The notes: generated by a model not told the origin, from the letters alone. 64,000 nt of DNA from Pseudeuparius sepicola (GCA_963920635.1 OY987298.1:58445949-58509948), one strand, 5' to 3'. Positions 35,190 to 45,904 are shown, counted from the first letter of the stretch. Made by a program: numbers and translations.

Positions 35190-35450
35190 TTAGCCGCTCC
35201 AACTACAAAAAACCGCCCGTCTGAACGACCCTTTAGACTTACGTCGTCGCTGGCCGCGTCTGCCTGATCGATCTCCATCCCGTTCATAGCGATTGCTGCG
35301 TGAGGGTGGCGGTGGTGCCCACCTGGCTGTGCTGTACCGTGCGGCACGGGAAACGGGGAACTGCCTCTCGGAACGCGGCCTGACTACTGCCAGGGACAAA
35401 CTGACCCACGCTCCCGCAATTATGTCAATTTTACAATTGTTGCCCATCTA
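35190..35450. other. GC-rich patch with open frames on both strands
   Basis: Base composition rises sharply. On the minus strand 86 codons are open (35190-35447). On the plus strand the frame ending ARDKLTHAPAIMSILQLLPI is open from about 35275, preceded in frame by RLNDPLDLRRRWPRLPD and one TAG. The plus frame looks more protein-like (LAVLYRAARETGNCLSERGL), but I cannot name a family. It may be a relic exon or a transposon gene piece. Confidence 0.3.
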
Positions 35451-35865
35451 ACGCTCTATGATGCCGTTGCAGTAGCTACAGGTTGCGAGCCTCAAATAAT
35501 GTGTGTCGTTTTTTTAACAAAATTTATTGTATAATGTGTCCTTCCGCTGGCATAAGACACACCACCAAAAAAATGGTATACGCATCGAAACAGCAGCGAA
35601 AATAAAAATCCTTCTCTTTAAAATTAGGTAGCTTCTAATGGCAGTGAAGTTTAAAGTTTACTATGAGTGCGTACCGGATGACGTACTGTTGCGGCCAGCA
35701 ATTTAGGAAATTTGCTCATCTTTTGTACATCTGGTATTGACTGATACAGACTGTGATCATTAATTTGATAATAAAAAAATATTAGGCATACTAACGAAAT
35801 TAATAAAATTTGGTGATCTCTCCATGAAAATCCAATCCGCTGTACCTAGCTCTGTGTACATTAGT

Positions 35866-36870
35866 TATCTTGAAATCGCCAGGGAAGTGTCCCGAAATCG
35901 TCATTAAAAGCTCAGAAATCGGCACTGAAGTAGCCCATTATTGTACGATTTTTTCAATAAGTAGGCCTTGGCGAGATGTAAACATCAAACGTCAGACGCG
36001 GAGCCATCGCCCGTCAAAAGTGACCAAATATTCAATACCCGGCCAATAAAGGCCCATTTAACTTTTCGTACACATTGCGAAATTGTTATCTATAGCAGCG
36101 CAATCTTTCAGGATAAATATTTTAAAAGAAATGGCTCGTGGCATATATTATATATGTATTTTAGTATGTTTGAATATCAATAGATTTGTTATGGAGGCTG
36201 CACAACAAGCAGCAGTTTGGTTTTTCTGTTCGAAGGCGCCGTACGTCATTATACTTGACCGTTAAGTCAAGCAACGCCGCGCGCAGTTGGTCCATGGACG
36301 GGTGATCCCGTATGATTGTTTTCTTGCCTAATAAATCTTTTTTTTTTCCGATTTCAAAAAAATGTAATATGTACCTCGGCACTGAAGTTCTTTTTATGAC
36401 TCATGTGGTTTATTTGCTCCGGCAGGGGCCTCGGCAACTAAATTCCACACGAGCCATAAAAAGTTGAACTTCAGTGCCTTGGTACATAAATAACTATTTC
36501 TTGAAATCGGCAGTGAAGTGTCTCAAAATCGTAATTAAAAACTCAGAAATCGGCACTGAAGTAGCCCATTATTGTACGATTTTTTCAATAAGTAGGCCTT
36601 GGCGAGATGCAAACATCAAACGTCAGACGCGGAGCCTTGGCCTGTCAAAAGCGACCAATTCAAAACACGGCCAATAAATCCCAAATTATTTTTTCGCCTA
36701 ATAAAACATTTTTTTTCCGATTTCAAAAAAATATATAATACCTATGTACCTCGGTACTGAAGTTATTTTTATGACTCATGTGGTATATTTGCCTCGGCCA
36801 GAGGCCTCGGCAACTAAATTCCACATGAGTCATAAAAAGTTGCACTTCAGTGCCTTGGTACATAAATAAC
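35866..36870. repeat. Local duplication with embedded palindromic units
   Basis: Block 35866-36070 recurs at 36490-36705 (AAATCGGCACTGAAGTAGCC, TAGGCCTTGGCGAGATG, AACGTCAGACGCGGAGCC), and block 36322-36490 recurs at 36691-36870. The second block type is itself palindromic: GTACCTCGGCACTGAAGTT faces AACTTCAGTGCCTTGGTAC around CCTCGGC. A diverged copy lies near 25330-25440. A 140-bp stretch with coding character (36190-36335) interrupts the first copy. Confidence 0.8.
36161..36382 (-). CDS. Unidentified coding-like segment inside the duplication
   Basis: The minus-strand frame reads KKTIIRDHPSMDQLRAALLD, then LTVKYNDVRRLRTEKPNCC and LLCSLHNKSIDIQTY before a stop. The central 50 codons have balanced composition and a helical, charged character. 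The N-terminal part of the 73-codon frame lies in the AT-rich repeat. It is absent from the second repeat copy, so it looks like an insertion or a relic that the second copy lost. Family unknown. Confidence 0.25.
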   Translation of the reverse strand: MPRYILHFFEIGKKKDLLGKKTIIRDHPSMDQLRAALLDLTVKYNDVRRLRTEKPNCCLLCSLHNKSIDIQTY

Positions 36871-37474
36871 TATTTTATTAAGTAGTTGGAAAATATTTTT
36901 AAATGTGAGATAATTACATAAACTAAAATTTTCCGAAGAAAATATGGATGATCCTCTGCTCCCTAATATATTCTTGTCATATTTCAGTTGTTTCATTTGT
37001 TTGTAATTCATGGAAGATAAACTAACCCCTAATAAGATAGGTCCAGAGAAATTGCTGGCTGTCGCAAATATAAACAATGTTTTCGGAAGGGGCTTCCACA
37101 TCGCGTCTAAAAACTCATTTTTTTAAATGTGGGTTTTACCAGAGACTAGACGGCAATTTTGCTTAAATTGCCATTAGTAGATCATGTTGGTGTGTTGGTA
37201 TCTTTACTTATTTGCCACCCGTAACAAAATAAACTAGTTCATTCAGTGTGCACAAAGGGTTCTTATTTTGTTTCTTGGTGGGCACATCCGTTCGCAGTTT
37301 TCATTTTTTTAAACTAAATTTTCTCTGAAATTTGGTACCCAAATTGAGGCATCTACTAATTTCGACTTCGAAATCTATCGTTTCATTATCGATCCAGTGC
37401 CTAGTGGTGATCTGGATGCTCGTGTTCTTCTAGACGTGAACTTTGGGATGTCTGGTTCACTTATAGCTCTTATT
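36871..37474. other. Unassigned DNA before the hAT insertion
   Basis: No gene. Around 37195-37290, a sequence with AATAAA followed by TTCTTATTTTGTTTCTTGGT has the flavour of an LTR end and primer-binding region, but no second LTR or Pol sequence was found. Confidence 0.4.
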
Positions 37475-38490
37475 ATTATTACTAGAGATGGGTTTTGGGT
37501 TTACACCCATCGATGGGTTTAAACCCATTATGGGCCAACCTATGGGTGCCAAACCTTTGACACCCATAGGGTGTTTTCATTTTTAAAATAAAGGGTGGAT
37601 TCAAAGGGTGGAAACGTTTGGGTGTTTTCAATGTTTTCAATGTTACCAAAAGCCAAAATATATCCTGGAATGGATGGAATTTTTGAAGGGAAGCAAAGCC
37701 ACTGGATTTGGAGGAAAGAAGAAGAAGAAACGCGATTTTTGTTTCTACTTTTTTGTCAATGAAACCTAACTATTATTTTTGTAAATATGTCAAATATCAG
37801 AAATATAAATAGAAAATAATAAACCCTATAATATGGCTTTTAGATGAGAAAGTGGAGAAAATGGAAATATTTTAATATACGCCATTGAATATAAGAAATA
37901 CGCCCCCAATAGGCTCAACGCTAAACTAGTCTATGGGCCATGACAACAATGAACAACAACAAAGAACAACGCAGTAACGCAGTGTAGACCTATAAGGCTA
38001 GCACCGCTCCCATGGTGACCATGGCCTATATATTAGTTCGCATAGTCCCGTCGGATTCAGTCGCGTATTGTATAATACACATACATATTATATACTAATG
38101 ACATTTTTTTATTTCTCGTTAACTAATTTATTAAAGTTAATTAATAGTGCAGGATGAATCTTGTTTTTGTATGCCCTAGAATACATTTATTCAATATTTA
38201 GTCATTGTTATTTTAATTTTGGATAATGTAATAGATAAAACGACTAAATTTCTAATTAGCCTGCAACATATTTTATACTTTTTATATTTTCTTGCAATAT
38301 TGCAATGTTTTTGTTATTTATAGTTTTTAGATATGGGTATTTGGTATTAAATTAAACGTCTAGATGTCACCAATCATAATATGCCAAAAACTAGTGTCAT
38401 AATTTGACACCCGGTGCCAAAAAGGGTGAAAACCTTGACACCCTTTCCAAAAATGAAAAAACAAGGTGTAAACCCATCTCTAATTATTAC
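37475..38490. mobile_element. Non-autonomous hAT element, 1000 bp, with 8-bp TSD
   Basis: Element 37483-38482 starts TAGAGATGGGTTT and ends AAACCCATCTCTA. It is flanked on both sides by the identical octamer ATTATTAC (37475-37482 and 38483-38490). An 8-bp target duplication plus a TAGAGATGGG terminus is diagnostic of the hAT superfamily. Subterminal GGTTTACACC / GGTGTAAACC words and several AACCC/GGGTG words near both ends fit hAT transposase-binding repeats. No transposase frame is present, so it must be mobilised in trans. Confidence 0.93.
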
Positions 38491-38908
38491 TATCATTATT
38501 ATTCCCTGTCGGCGCGGCCAGACGTGTGACTCCGTCCGAATTATTATAAGGACGAGTTGGCGTGACGACAACGGAAGCACCACCTACGCCGGACGGTGGG
38601 ATTCGCGTCGCGCTCGACATTTTCCATACATAATAATGGCCGGCTTCTGAGACAATTGCCGTAGATTCCGTCTCGGTTTCTGGCCGGATTCTTGGGGACC
38701 AAGCTGGCTAGATCCCGTTTTGTTAAATTAGAAGATTAAGGCGGGCGCTCGCATTGTTAAATAAACGTTCATATTGCCGCTGGGGTAGGGTGTCGGGCGT
38801 TGCATGTCTCATTATACCACAGAATAAATAGCCCTACAGGCTGTATATTCTGTGATTATACGAAAACAAAGCTGTGGAAAAGTCCAATTTTAAGATTGGT
38901 TCAAGTTA
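38491..38908. other. GC-rich unassigned stretch
   Basis: Continues the host sequence interrupted by the hAT element. It is markedly GC-rich to about 38720 and CpG-rich (GTCGGCGCGGCCAGACG). The 78-codon plus frame 38414-38650 straddles the hAT end, so it is not a gene. Possible relic of a retrotransposon or gene 5' region; not identified. Confidence 0.4.
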
Positions 38909-39107
38909 TACAGGGTGGCCCACTTTTTTGTAGCATGACTTTAACAGTCGATAGAAAAATTTATTCGAAGAGGAAAATTGTATGTAAACATACTTACAAT
39001 ATGAATTACAATAATTATTAACTACTAAATTAAAGTCGATGTTCAAAATATGAACCATTTTGTTCAATACATAATTATTCACAACGGCGTCTAATGGATT
39101 GTACACC
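38909..39107 (-). mobile_element. Truncated TACAGGGTGG element with transposase tail
   Basis: TACAGGGTGGCCCACTTTTT at 38909 marks one end. About 120 bp inward the minus strand encodes a transposase C-terminus (39030-39107). The other end was not found, so the element is cut off not far beyond 39110. The order (end, short untranslated region, C-terminal codons) matches intact members of this transposon group. Confidence 0.65.
39030..39107 (-). pseudogene. Tc3/DUF4817-type transposase C-terminus
   Basis: The minus frame reads GVQSIRRRCE, a stop, then LCIEQNGSYFEHRL and a final stop. The pattern R-R-x-C-E-x-C-I-E-x-N-G-x2-FEH-x-L is the usual end of this transposase family. Only about 25 codons survive and one is a stop. 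It is an independent relic from the one at 23565-23669; the two differ at many positions. Confidence 0.68.
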
Positions 39108-39110
39108 ATC

Positions 39111-40004
39111 CATTAAATTGTAATTATATCAACAAGGAATACTGTACAACTTATTTCGCTAGTTTATTAATAAAATTTTTATTCTACCCCAAAACGACTT
39201 CGAATTAATTTCTGAATTTAGCCAAAAAAATAATAATTTGGTACGCAATCGTGGCGAAGGTACGAAAAAATGTCAAGAGACACTGTTTGTCGAGAACTAA
39301 TCGTTCTATTGGAATGAAATTTCAAATTTTATTTTGGACAGTGCCGTACTAGTTAATTTTTTACACTAATGGAAGGAAAGCCCCACAACTTCGGCACTGG
39401 TGGTTTGTGGGCCTTCATATTATCACCAAATCTGCTACCCTATAAAGTGGTGCAGTGGCGTATCCAGGATTAACGTCTGGGGGGGGGGGGGGGCAATCAG
39501 TTATAAATAACAAAACTCTGTCGATAATTGTAATGAATAAAAACAGAACAAAAACATATTTTCTAAAATAAATAAATACAGGGTGTCCGGAAATAAATGC
39601 ACCAACTTGAAAAATTAAAAAGAAAAATGGAAAATATTACGAAAAGTTTATATGAACATGGGTCCGCAGATGTTTGGTTTTCGAGATGCAGGTTGTTGAA
39701 ATTGAAATTTTATTTTCGATTTTTTTCAGTAACTTTTTGAGATGACAAAATTTTCTTGCAAAAGTTGGTAGCCGGGTTTTTTTGGGAAGAGAAGTCATAA
39801 TTTGGTATTATTTTTGGTGCAATCCGTAGAGGACGCTACATACGCTATCATTATTTAATCTAATTTGCCCTAACTTTTTTGACAGTAAACTTTTACATTT
39901 TGTGAATGTATCCTCTTCCCACGCGTTTTCTAAGCAAAAAAGGTATACTTGGTGAATAACACCAAAAGTGACCGTTTTCGAGAAATTTTCAACCATACTT
40001 ATAT
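39111..40004. other. Mixed repeat ends, no gene
   Basis: CAGTGGCGTATCCAG at 39453 followed by a 15-base G run (39479-39493) resembles a hAT 5' end but has no partner. TACAGGGTGTCCGGAAATAA at 39577 is an unpaired TACAGGGTG end. The 62-codon minus frame 39808-39996 lies in that element and has no domain. Confidence 0.5.
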
Positions 40005-40036
40005 CAAAGTCTAGAGAATACTTTCTCTAGACTTTG
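40005..40036. repeat. 14-bp perfect hairpin
   Basis: CAAAGTCTAGAGAA (40005-40018) pairs with TTCTCTAGACTTTG (40023-40036) around TACT. The left arm plus loop recurs at about 61449 (CAAAGTCTAGAGAATACT) without its partner. Confidence 0.9.
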
Positions 40037-40616
40037 CTTATATTACTTAAATTCCTGGAAATAATTGCAGGAAACCAAACTCAAATATAAAATAAATTTG
40101 ATTCATTTGGCACTTGCCATATTGTGTGTTTGTTAACAGAACATTGTCAAGTCTAATTTTTAGAAATCATGGAAACCATTATTAATTTTTACTAACAATC
40201 AAAGTACCTGTTATATCCATAGATTCTCCAATAAAATGGCATACTTAGCATCATTGAGACCACAGAAAATATACGCTACGCGGACAGAAGTTCCACACAA
40301 TGTAATTATTTGGCAGCCCGAAAGGAAGCCGGCTCTCGAAAGCCGGCTTACCCTGGCTTTCAGCAGTGTCTATAGAAGAATTCTTCCATAGTTCTGCCTT
40401 GACGGCCGTGGTACTTTCATTACTCAATACTAGGCGGCAGCACGCTAGGAAAAAGCATCCGAAAGCGGCGTTGCCGGATTGTGCAAACAGTCGGTGGTTT
40501 TACCGAACTATAAAAATAAAGAGAAGATCTTTAATAAAATGAGCTTGCCCATTTAGAATCCAAGGTTAACAGTGACGCTGTCAGCAGTAACTATAGAATT
40601 CTTCCCTCGAGAGATT
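40037..40616. other. No gene recognised
   Basis: Holds a short GC hairpin (AGCCGGCT, about 40332-40351) and an EcoRI-centred palindrome (GAAGAATTCTTC, about 40375-40386). No coding motif. Confidence 0.45.
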
Positions 40617-40970
40617 TATTTTTTTCGTCGTTTTTGGAAAGGGCATTCAATAATTATTTTACGAATCCGTGGCTGAAAAAAATTACTGCGCAAAAACCAC
40701 CCCTGCACCCCTCAAGGGACAAAATAATAACTACATTATTCTTGTATTCTTGGTCCGATTATCTGCGCCGTTTTTAGCAGCGACGTTCCAAATGATTCCA
40801 GATGCGTGAACATGAACCCGTGGTAGAAAAATTTACAAGCAAAAATTATCCCTTCCAACTTCCAACCCTCGGATAGATTGCTTTTGGTCCGACTATGATA
40901 GTTTTTTGAAAGCCTAGCCACTATAACTCTTATTTCACGAATCCGTGGTAGAAAAAAATCATCGTACAAA
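40617..40970 (+). repeat. Satellite units, part 1 (about 119-bp family)
   Basis: Diverged units containing ACGAATCCGTGG-TGAAAA, CAAAAACCACCCC and a following Pu/Py stretch. They continue after the hAT insertion at 43347. The part between 40979 and 43338 is foreign to the array. Confidence 0.75.
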
Positions 40971-41333
40971 AGCTACCCCAGTGGCGTCGCGTCGGGGGGG
41001 GGGGGGGCAGGGGGGGCACGGGCCCCCCCAGTTTTTGTTAGGTGGGAATTTTATAACACTACCTACCTAAGGTAAAAATGGAAATAATTCACAGCAATCA
41101 CTTAATTAATTGCATGAGCGGTGTGATGGTGCCTATAGTTTTGGCCTCATGGGCTACGGTAGGCACCGCATGGCCGCGCGTGCATAGATTTGTCTTAACC
41201 TGACTCGCCTCGCACTTGATAGAATGTTTTACCCAAAAAAACAGTCGAAGAATGAAGTTTTATTGAGTAAATATGATGTGCCTGACCTGTAAAAGATGCA
41301 TGATATTTTTACAAGCTTTTATTTAACTTGTCC

Positions 41334-41504
41334 GCATCAATAAGACTGCTCACGACTGTCGCGTCTGACACTTTTTTGGGCCACCATGCGCCCTTCCGAG
41401 ACAAAATACAATGCAAAAGGCATTGTTGGTTATTTGCGCCAACTTCTTTCAGGGACATGAAGTTATAGTCGAGTCGTGAGAAGTCTTTATAAATACGTCA
41501 GTCA
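41334..41504 (-). mobile_element. 177-bp MITE family, copy 2 (inverted)
   Basis: The complement of GAGACAAAATACAATGCAAA...TTTGCGCCA matches the centre of copy 1 at 27774-27950. Ends (ATAAGACTGCTCACGACTGT and TCGTGAGAAGTCTTTATAAA) are inverted relative to each other. It lies inside the hAT element. Confidence 0.65.
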
Positions 41505-41684
41505 ATGCTATTTCTGCACAACCTATTTGACATGAGTATGAAATGACGAGTACAAAAAAATAAGTGGCGTCATACTAAATCCAATATAGCGGATGTCCCA
41601 AGATGGTGAACTAAATTTCTTTACCACCCTCCTGATATTGAGAATCAAATAAAATAAAAGGTAAAAAAACTTTGTCAAAACAAG

Positions 41685-41880
41685 CTTTTATTTAAACCAT
41701 ATACTAAAACGAATAAAATAATATAAAATAAGTCTAGGTTTTCAGTAAAGGTAATTCAATGCCAAATTGCGTTTTTGTAAATCAAAAAGCATGTCGCGCG
41801 AGATGTTCATTAACGTAAGTACCAATTAATTTTGTTGGACAGTGATTGGTTGATAAGCAAGTACCTATTTGCCAAAGTAT
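41685..41880. repeat. Dispersed repeat, related to 54151-54300
   Basis: Blocks ATACTAAAACGAAT, AATGCCAAATTGC and GGACAGTGATTGGTTGATAA-GCAAGTA occur in the same order in both places, with divergence between them. Confidence 0.65.
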
Positions 41881-41970
41881 GTATTTTCCTTAAAATTCGC
41901 GCGAAAAGCTTTCAGATTTATAAGAACTTGTCGCAATTTGACATTGAATTATCTTAACAAAAACCGATAC

Positions 41971-42325
41971 TAAAATCGAGCAATCCGTACGCCTGGCGTA
42001 AATAAAACCACGTGTTCAATGACGATCCGCGATTGGTCGGTAGTCTATAAAGTTTCACCAGAGTCGGCAACAGGGAGGTACTCGATCGAAAAAGTGTAGT
42101 TACGCCGTTTTACCTTGTTGTTTTCAGCTATTTAGACACTGCCACAAATAATTTTATCGATGTTTTGAACCATTTTAATTAAGCCAGTAATTCTTTTCCC
42201 AAATATTTTGATGTAAACCATTGTAAAACTAACATTAAATAAAGGTCATGCCTCAGTGCGGCCCTGGCGAATATTTCAACTCACGTGGTCTTGTTTACGC
42301 CAGGCGTAAGAGTTGCTCGATTTTA
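41971..42325. mobile_element. 355-bp MITE inside the hAT element
   Basis: Arms 41971-42014 and 42282-42325 (TAAAATCGAGCAA, TACGCCTGGCGTAAA, ACCACGTG) are inverted copies with few mismatches. The outer flanks (ATAC / TATA) give no clean target duplication. The 63-codon frame 42248-42439 crosses the arm and is not a gene. Confidence 0.75.
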
Positions 42326-42439
42326 CTATATACTTATTTTATTTTATTCATTTTAGTACATGGCTTAAATAAAAGCTTCTTTTTAAATAGTATATTTCAT
42401 TACGAGTCTGGAAATAAAGATTTTTCCCTGCACGCGTGA

Positions 42440-43000
42440 CATATTCCCGTGTTCGGCTGCGCCTCACACGGGAAGTCATGCAAGCACGGAAAAATCTATT
42501 TCGGGACGTATAATGAACGATATTTTTTATTATACTTCTTTGAAAACGGAAACTTAAAACATTTTATCGGCATATTATAATAAGTTTAATTGACAAAAAA
42601 TAAACAATGCAGACAATATAGTCTTTGGTATGTTTGATGCGTTTCCATGGTTACTCTCAAATTATTTCAAAGGTGCGCTTTGTTGTAAATTCGTTATTGT
42701 CAGATAAGGTGAATAAAACGTCAACAATATTACAGAAATGTATCTAAATATTGAAACACTTACGAACTAAAATACAAAATAGGTATATGTTAAATATCAT
42801 AGAGCATATAGAGTTTCTTAAATTTAGTTACTTTGCTGTATATTTCTATTTTAAAGCTATATATTCGGTATTTTTATTCAGCGCACGGAAAGTTTTTCCA
42901 TGCGCTGTTTCCGTGCGCTACCCCGAAAAACCCCATCTTTCATTATTGCTAAAACAGATGAAAATAAGGTGTTTTCAAAGAAGTATAATAAAAAAGTTTT
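42440..43000. repeat. Diverged inverted repeat with small hairpins
   Basis: TTTTTTATTATACTTCTTTG (about 42520) is inverted at about 42972-42995. Inside are a 9-bp hairpin TTCCCGTGT/ACACGGGAA (42444-42474) and a 12-bp hairpin AGCGCACGGAAA/TTTCCGTGCGCT (42880-42919). The 123-codon frame 42751-43122 reads through these and shows no domain, so I do not call it a gene. Confidence 0.6.
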
Positions 43001-43346
43001 TCTACATTATTTTATTTTTTAGATGTTATTTATTTTTTGTTTGTATTAATGATAGGACAGTACATACAACTTGTTTTATTTTGGAAGTTTTTTCTGACAG
43101 TGACAGTACAAGTTTTTTTTAATTTCGGAAGTTTTTTTTTGTTTTTGATTCATGTATTATTTGTCTCGTTGATTCATTAAAAATATGAAAATAAACGAGT
43201 ACCTAATTGTTTTCTTTTCCCATTTTTGTTTCAGTTCAACTAAAATTGCGATAAAAAAATATTGAAATGTTGTTCATTGTCTTGAGAAAAAAAAAATTAA
43301 GGTGCCCCCCCTGCTTCCGAAGTCACGCGACGCCACTGAGCTACCC

Positions 43347-44520
43347 CATGCACCCCCTGAAAAATTGATAATTCCATTGTTCTTAGTTCGATGTTCACCG
43401 TTTTAGCAAGGACGTTCCAAATGATTCCAGATGCACAAATTAGTGGTTGAAAAAATTTGTCAGGAAAAAACTACCCCCTCCACCAGAGATATTGTTTTTG
43501 AGACGATTATTTAGTCATTTTTTGAAAAGGCATTACTATATACCTACCTTATTTCACGAATCGGTGGTTGAAAACATTTACGGGGCAAAAACTACCCCTT
43601 CCCACCCCCGAAAGTTTATTTTTAATTAGATTATTGTCGTTCCTTGAAAAGACATTCACTATTTCCCTTATTTCACGTATCCGTGGTTGAAAACATTTGC
43701 GGGGCAAAAACTACCCCTTCCCACCCCAGAAAGTTTGTTTTTAATTTGATTATTATCGTTTTTTTAAAAGACATTCACTATATCCCTTATTTCACGAATC
43801 CGTGGTTGAAAACCTTTACGGGGCAAAAACTACCCCTTCCCACCCCCGGACCGGAAGTTTGTTTTTAACTTGATTATTGTCGTTTTTTGAAAATGCAATC
43901 ACTATATTCCTTATTTCACGAATCCGTGTTGAAAACATTTGCGGGGCAAAAACTACCCCTTTCCACCCCGAATTGATTTTTTTAATTTGATTATTGTCGT
44001 TTTTTGAAAGGTATGCTGGGGGTATTATTCGCCCAACAATTTTTTTAACCACGAATTTGTGCATCTGGAATCTTTGCGAACGTCCTTGCTAAAATTGGCG
44101 AGGATCCGACAATATAAGTTATCATTTTTGTTCTTAAAGTTGTGCTGGGGGTAGTTTTCGCACAAGAATTTTTTTCTACCGCGAATTCGTGAAACTAGAG
44201 TCATTATATAAGGACGTAGTTGCTAAAATCGGCCAGGATCAGACAATGAAGTTATAATTTTTTTAAAAGGGTACTGGGGTAGTTTTCGTCCAACAATTTT
44301 TTTAAAGTACAAATTTGTGCATCGGGAATCATTAGGAACGTCCTTGCTAAAAACGGTGGGAATCGTACCATGAAATTTTCCTTTTTTTCCTTAAGGGGTA
44401 GTGGGGGGTAGTTTTTGCCCAACAAATTTTTTCAACCACGAATTCGCGCATCTAGATTCAACCGCGAATTCGTGAATCTAGAATCATTTAGAACGTACTT
44501 GCTAAAATCGGCCAAGATCC
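43347..44520. repeat. Satellite units, part 2, with an orientation switch
   Basis: Head-to-tail units spaced 119, 119 and 124 bp (marker CACG-ATCCGTGGTTG at 43555, 43674, 43793, 43917), each with GGGGCAAAAACTACCCC. From about 43990 the units run in reverse (ACCACGAATT-GTGCATCTGGAAT, AACGTCCTTGCTAAAA). The short open frames in both strands here simply read the unit. Confidence 0.85.
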
Positions 44521-45065
44521 GCATTTGGAAATGAACCACTCAAACGTGGTCATGTGACTTTTGTTATCTGTTAAAACTGACATTTAAAAAAATATATCGC
44601 CAAAAATGGGTTTATTTGTTACAATATCAACAAGTTTTACTAGAAAAAATTGTTTCTTTTTAAATTTTACGTAAGTGTACCAAATTTGAACTCTCTAATA
44701 AAAGATTTATTTTTTGCCAATTTTTAATAATAATAATTATGAAGTTTCTGAAAATTTTAAAAACTTATAACTTCGTAAAAACTTTTTTATATCACTAGCT
44801 TTATCATTCTATTAACTTTTTATTACTAATTACCGATAAGAATAGGTATTCTTCAAAATAAAATGATATTAACGCTTTAAAATTCTGTTATGTTTGCTGC
44901 AAAGTTGATGTAGCGTCTAGCACTTAGGGTATAAATTTAGTTACATTACGTTTTCCAGTTCTAAATTGATGCCAAAATAATAATAAATTAAATTATCATC
45001 AAACTATTTTACGTATCTAAGCAAAATTCTTGACTTTTATGGAACACATAATTATATTATATATT
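44521..45065. other. AT-rich DNA with diverged repeat copies
   Basis: About 44520-44640 is related to 25170-25300, and 44790-44870 to 28870-28960. No gene. Confidence 0.5.
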
Positions 45066-45170
45066 TAAGAACTGTCCCAAAACGATTCTCGTACTGTCAT
45101 TAGTAAATTAAAATCCCTGGGACTGTTTTAGACCAATGACAGTACCAGAACCGTTTTGGGATGGTTCTTA
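45066..45170. mobile_element. 105-bp palindromic mini-element
   Basis: Arms 45066-45101 and 45135-45170 (TAAGAAC-TCCCAAAACG-TTCT-GTACTGTCATT) are inverted copies with four or so mismatches and a 33-bp centre. Size and structure fit a very short MITE or a hairpin precursor. Confidence 0.75.
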
Positions 45171-45454
45171 AAATTGAACGCGAACAAAGCAATGACTCTT
45201 GAAACGGAGAAAGTGAGGCATATCTTGGAAGTGCGAAATAGGTAAATAAATAAGGAGTCTAGTGATACGATTATGCCTTTGGTTATAGCTACTATTTGTC
45301 GCGAAAATTAAAAAACCTGCCAGTTTTGTTTGGTTGTTATGAGCGATAAACGTCCCTACGCACCGTAAAAAAAATCAGCCTCCCACTAAATCGTTAATCC
45401 GCCCAAATCCGGTTAGAAAATGCATGTGATTCAGGGGGAACTCTGGAAACGAGG

Positions 45455-45904
45455 GTTATGCCCAATGACGTCAAAACCTATAGACAGGTTTGTTTTGATA
45501 AACGCTTGACGCCCAGAACTAATCACAATCTAAGCGCTCCATTAAATTATTCCGAAAATGTCGCGAGATTGTCAGAAATTGCCCCTTTTTGTCGAGCCGT
45601 AGCGAACTTATTTCGACTCTGGGCTCGGAGGCTGGCGTCGTTAGACCATCCCCCGAGTCTTCAGGTGAGGTTCCGATGCTTCCGGCACCCCCAAACAAGA
45701 AAAAACATGCGATATCTAAGTGTGATCCTGGAGGAACTATAACCGGGAATCACCGGGTGTATAGTTGGTTGATGGTTGACTTTCTGTCTTTGTTTGTAGC
45801 ATGTTTTTAGAGTAGTATGGATATATTTAATCTTGGAGTCAAAATAAAGGGCATTTTAACAATGGGGCACCACGTCTATAGGTTTTGACGTCATTGGTTA
45901 TGCC
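45455..45904. mobile_element. 434-bp element with 8-bp TSD and a GC-richer, coding-like core
   Basis: Element 45463-45896 starts CAATGACGTCAAAACCTATA and ends with the complement, flanked on both sides by GTTATGCC (45455-45462 and 45897-45904). The 8-bp duplication suggests hAT or a relative; the terminus is not one I recognise. The core (about 45580-45745) is GC-richer and reads VVRPSPESSGEVPMLPAPPN, then KKKHAISKCDPGG on the plus strand. A good donor-like site CTTCAG|GTGAGG lies at about 45665. A captured host exon is possible but unproven. Confidence 0.8.

Larger units (their letters stand above)
40971..43346. mobile_element. hAT element, 2360 bp, with 8-bp TSD
   Basis: Element 40979-43338 begins CAGTGGCGTCGCGT and ends ACGCGACGCCACTG, flanked by the identical octamer AGCTACCC (40971-40978, 43339-43346). 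Just inside, a G run then GCAGGGGGGGCAC on the left is mirrored by GTGCCCCCCCTGC on the right. The 8-bp duplication and CAGTGGCG terminus fit hAT. I see no hAT transposase frame; the interior is a nest of smaller repeats. The insertion splits a tandem satellite. Confidence 0.9.

Noticed and set aside
37195..37470. LTR end and primer-binding-site-like sequence
   Set aside because: No second LTR, no gag or Pol nearby; the resemblance is to AATAAA and T-rich composition only.
39453..39493. CAGTGGCG terminus plus G run as a third hAT element
   Set aside because: No opposite end or target duplication found; kept only as a lone end.
42751..43122. 123-codon plus-strand frame
   Set aside because: Reads through a hairpin and inverted repeat inside the hAT element; no domain.
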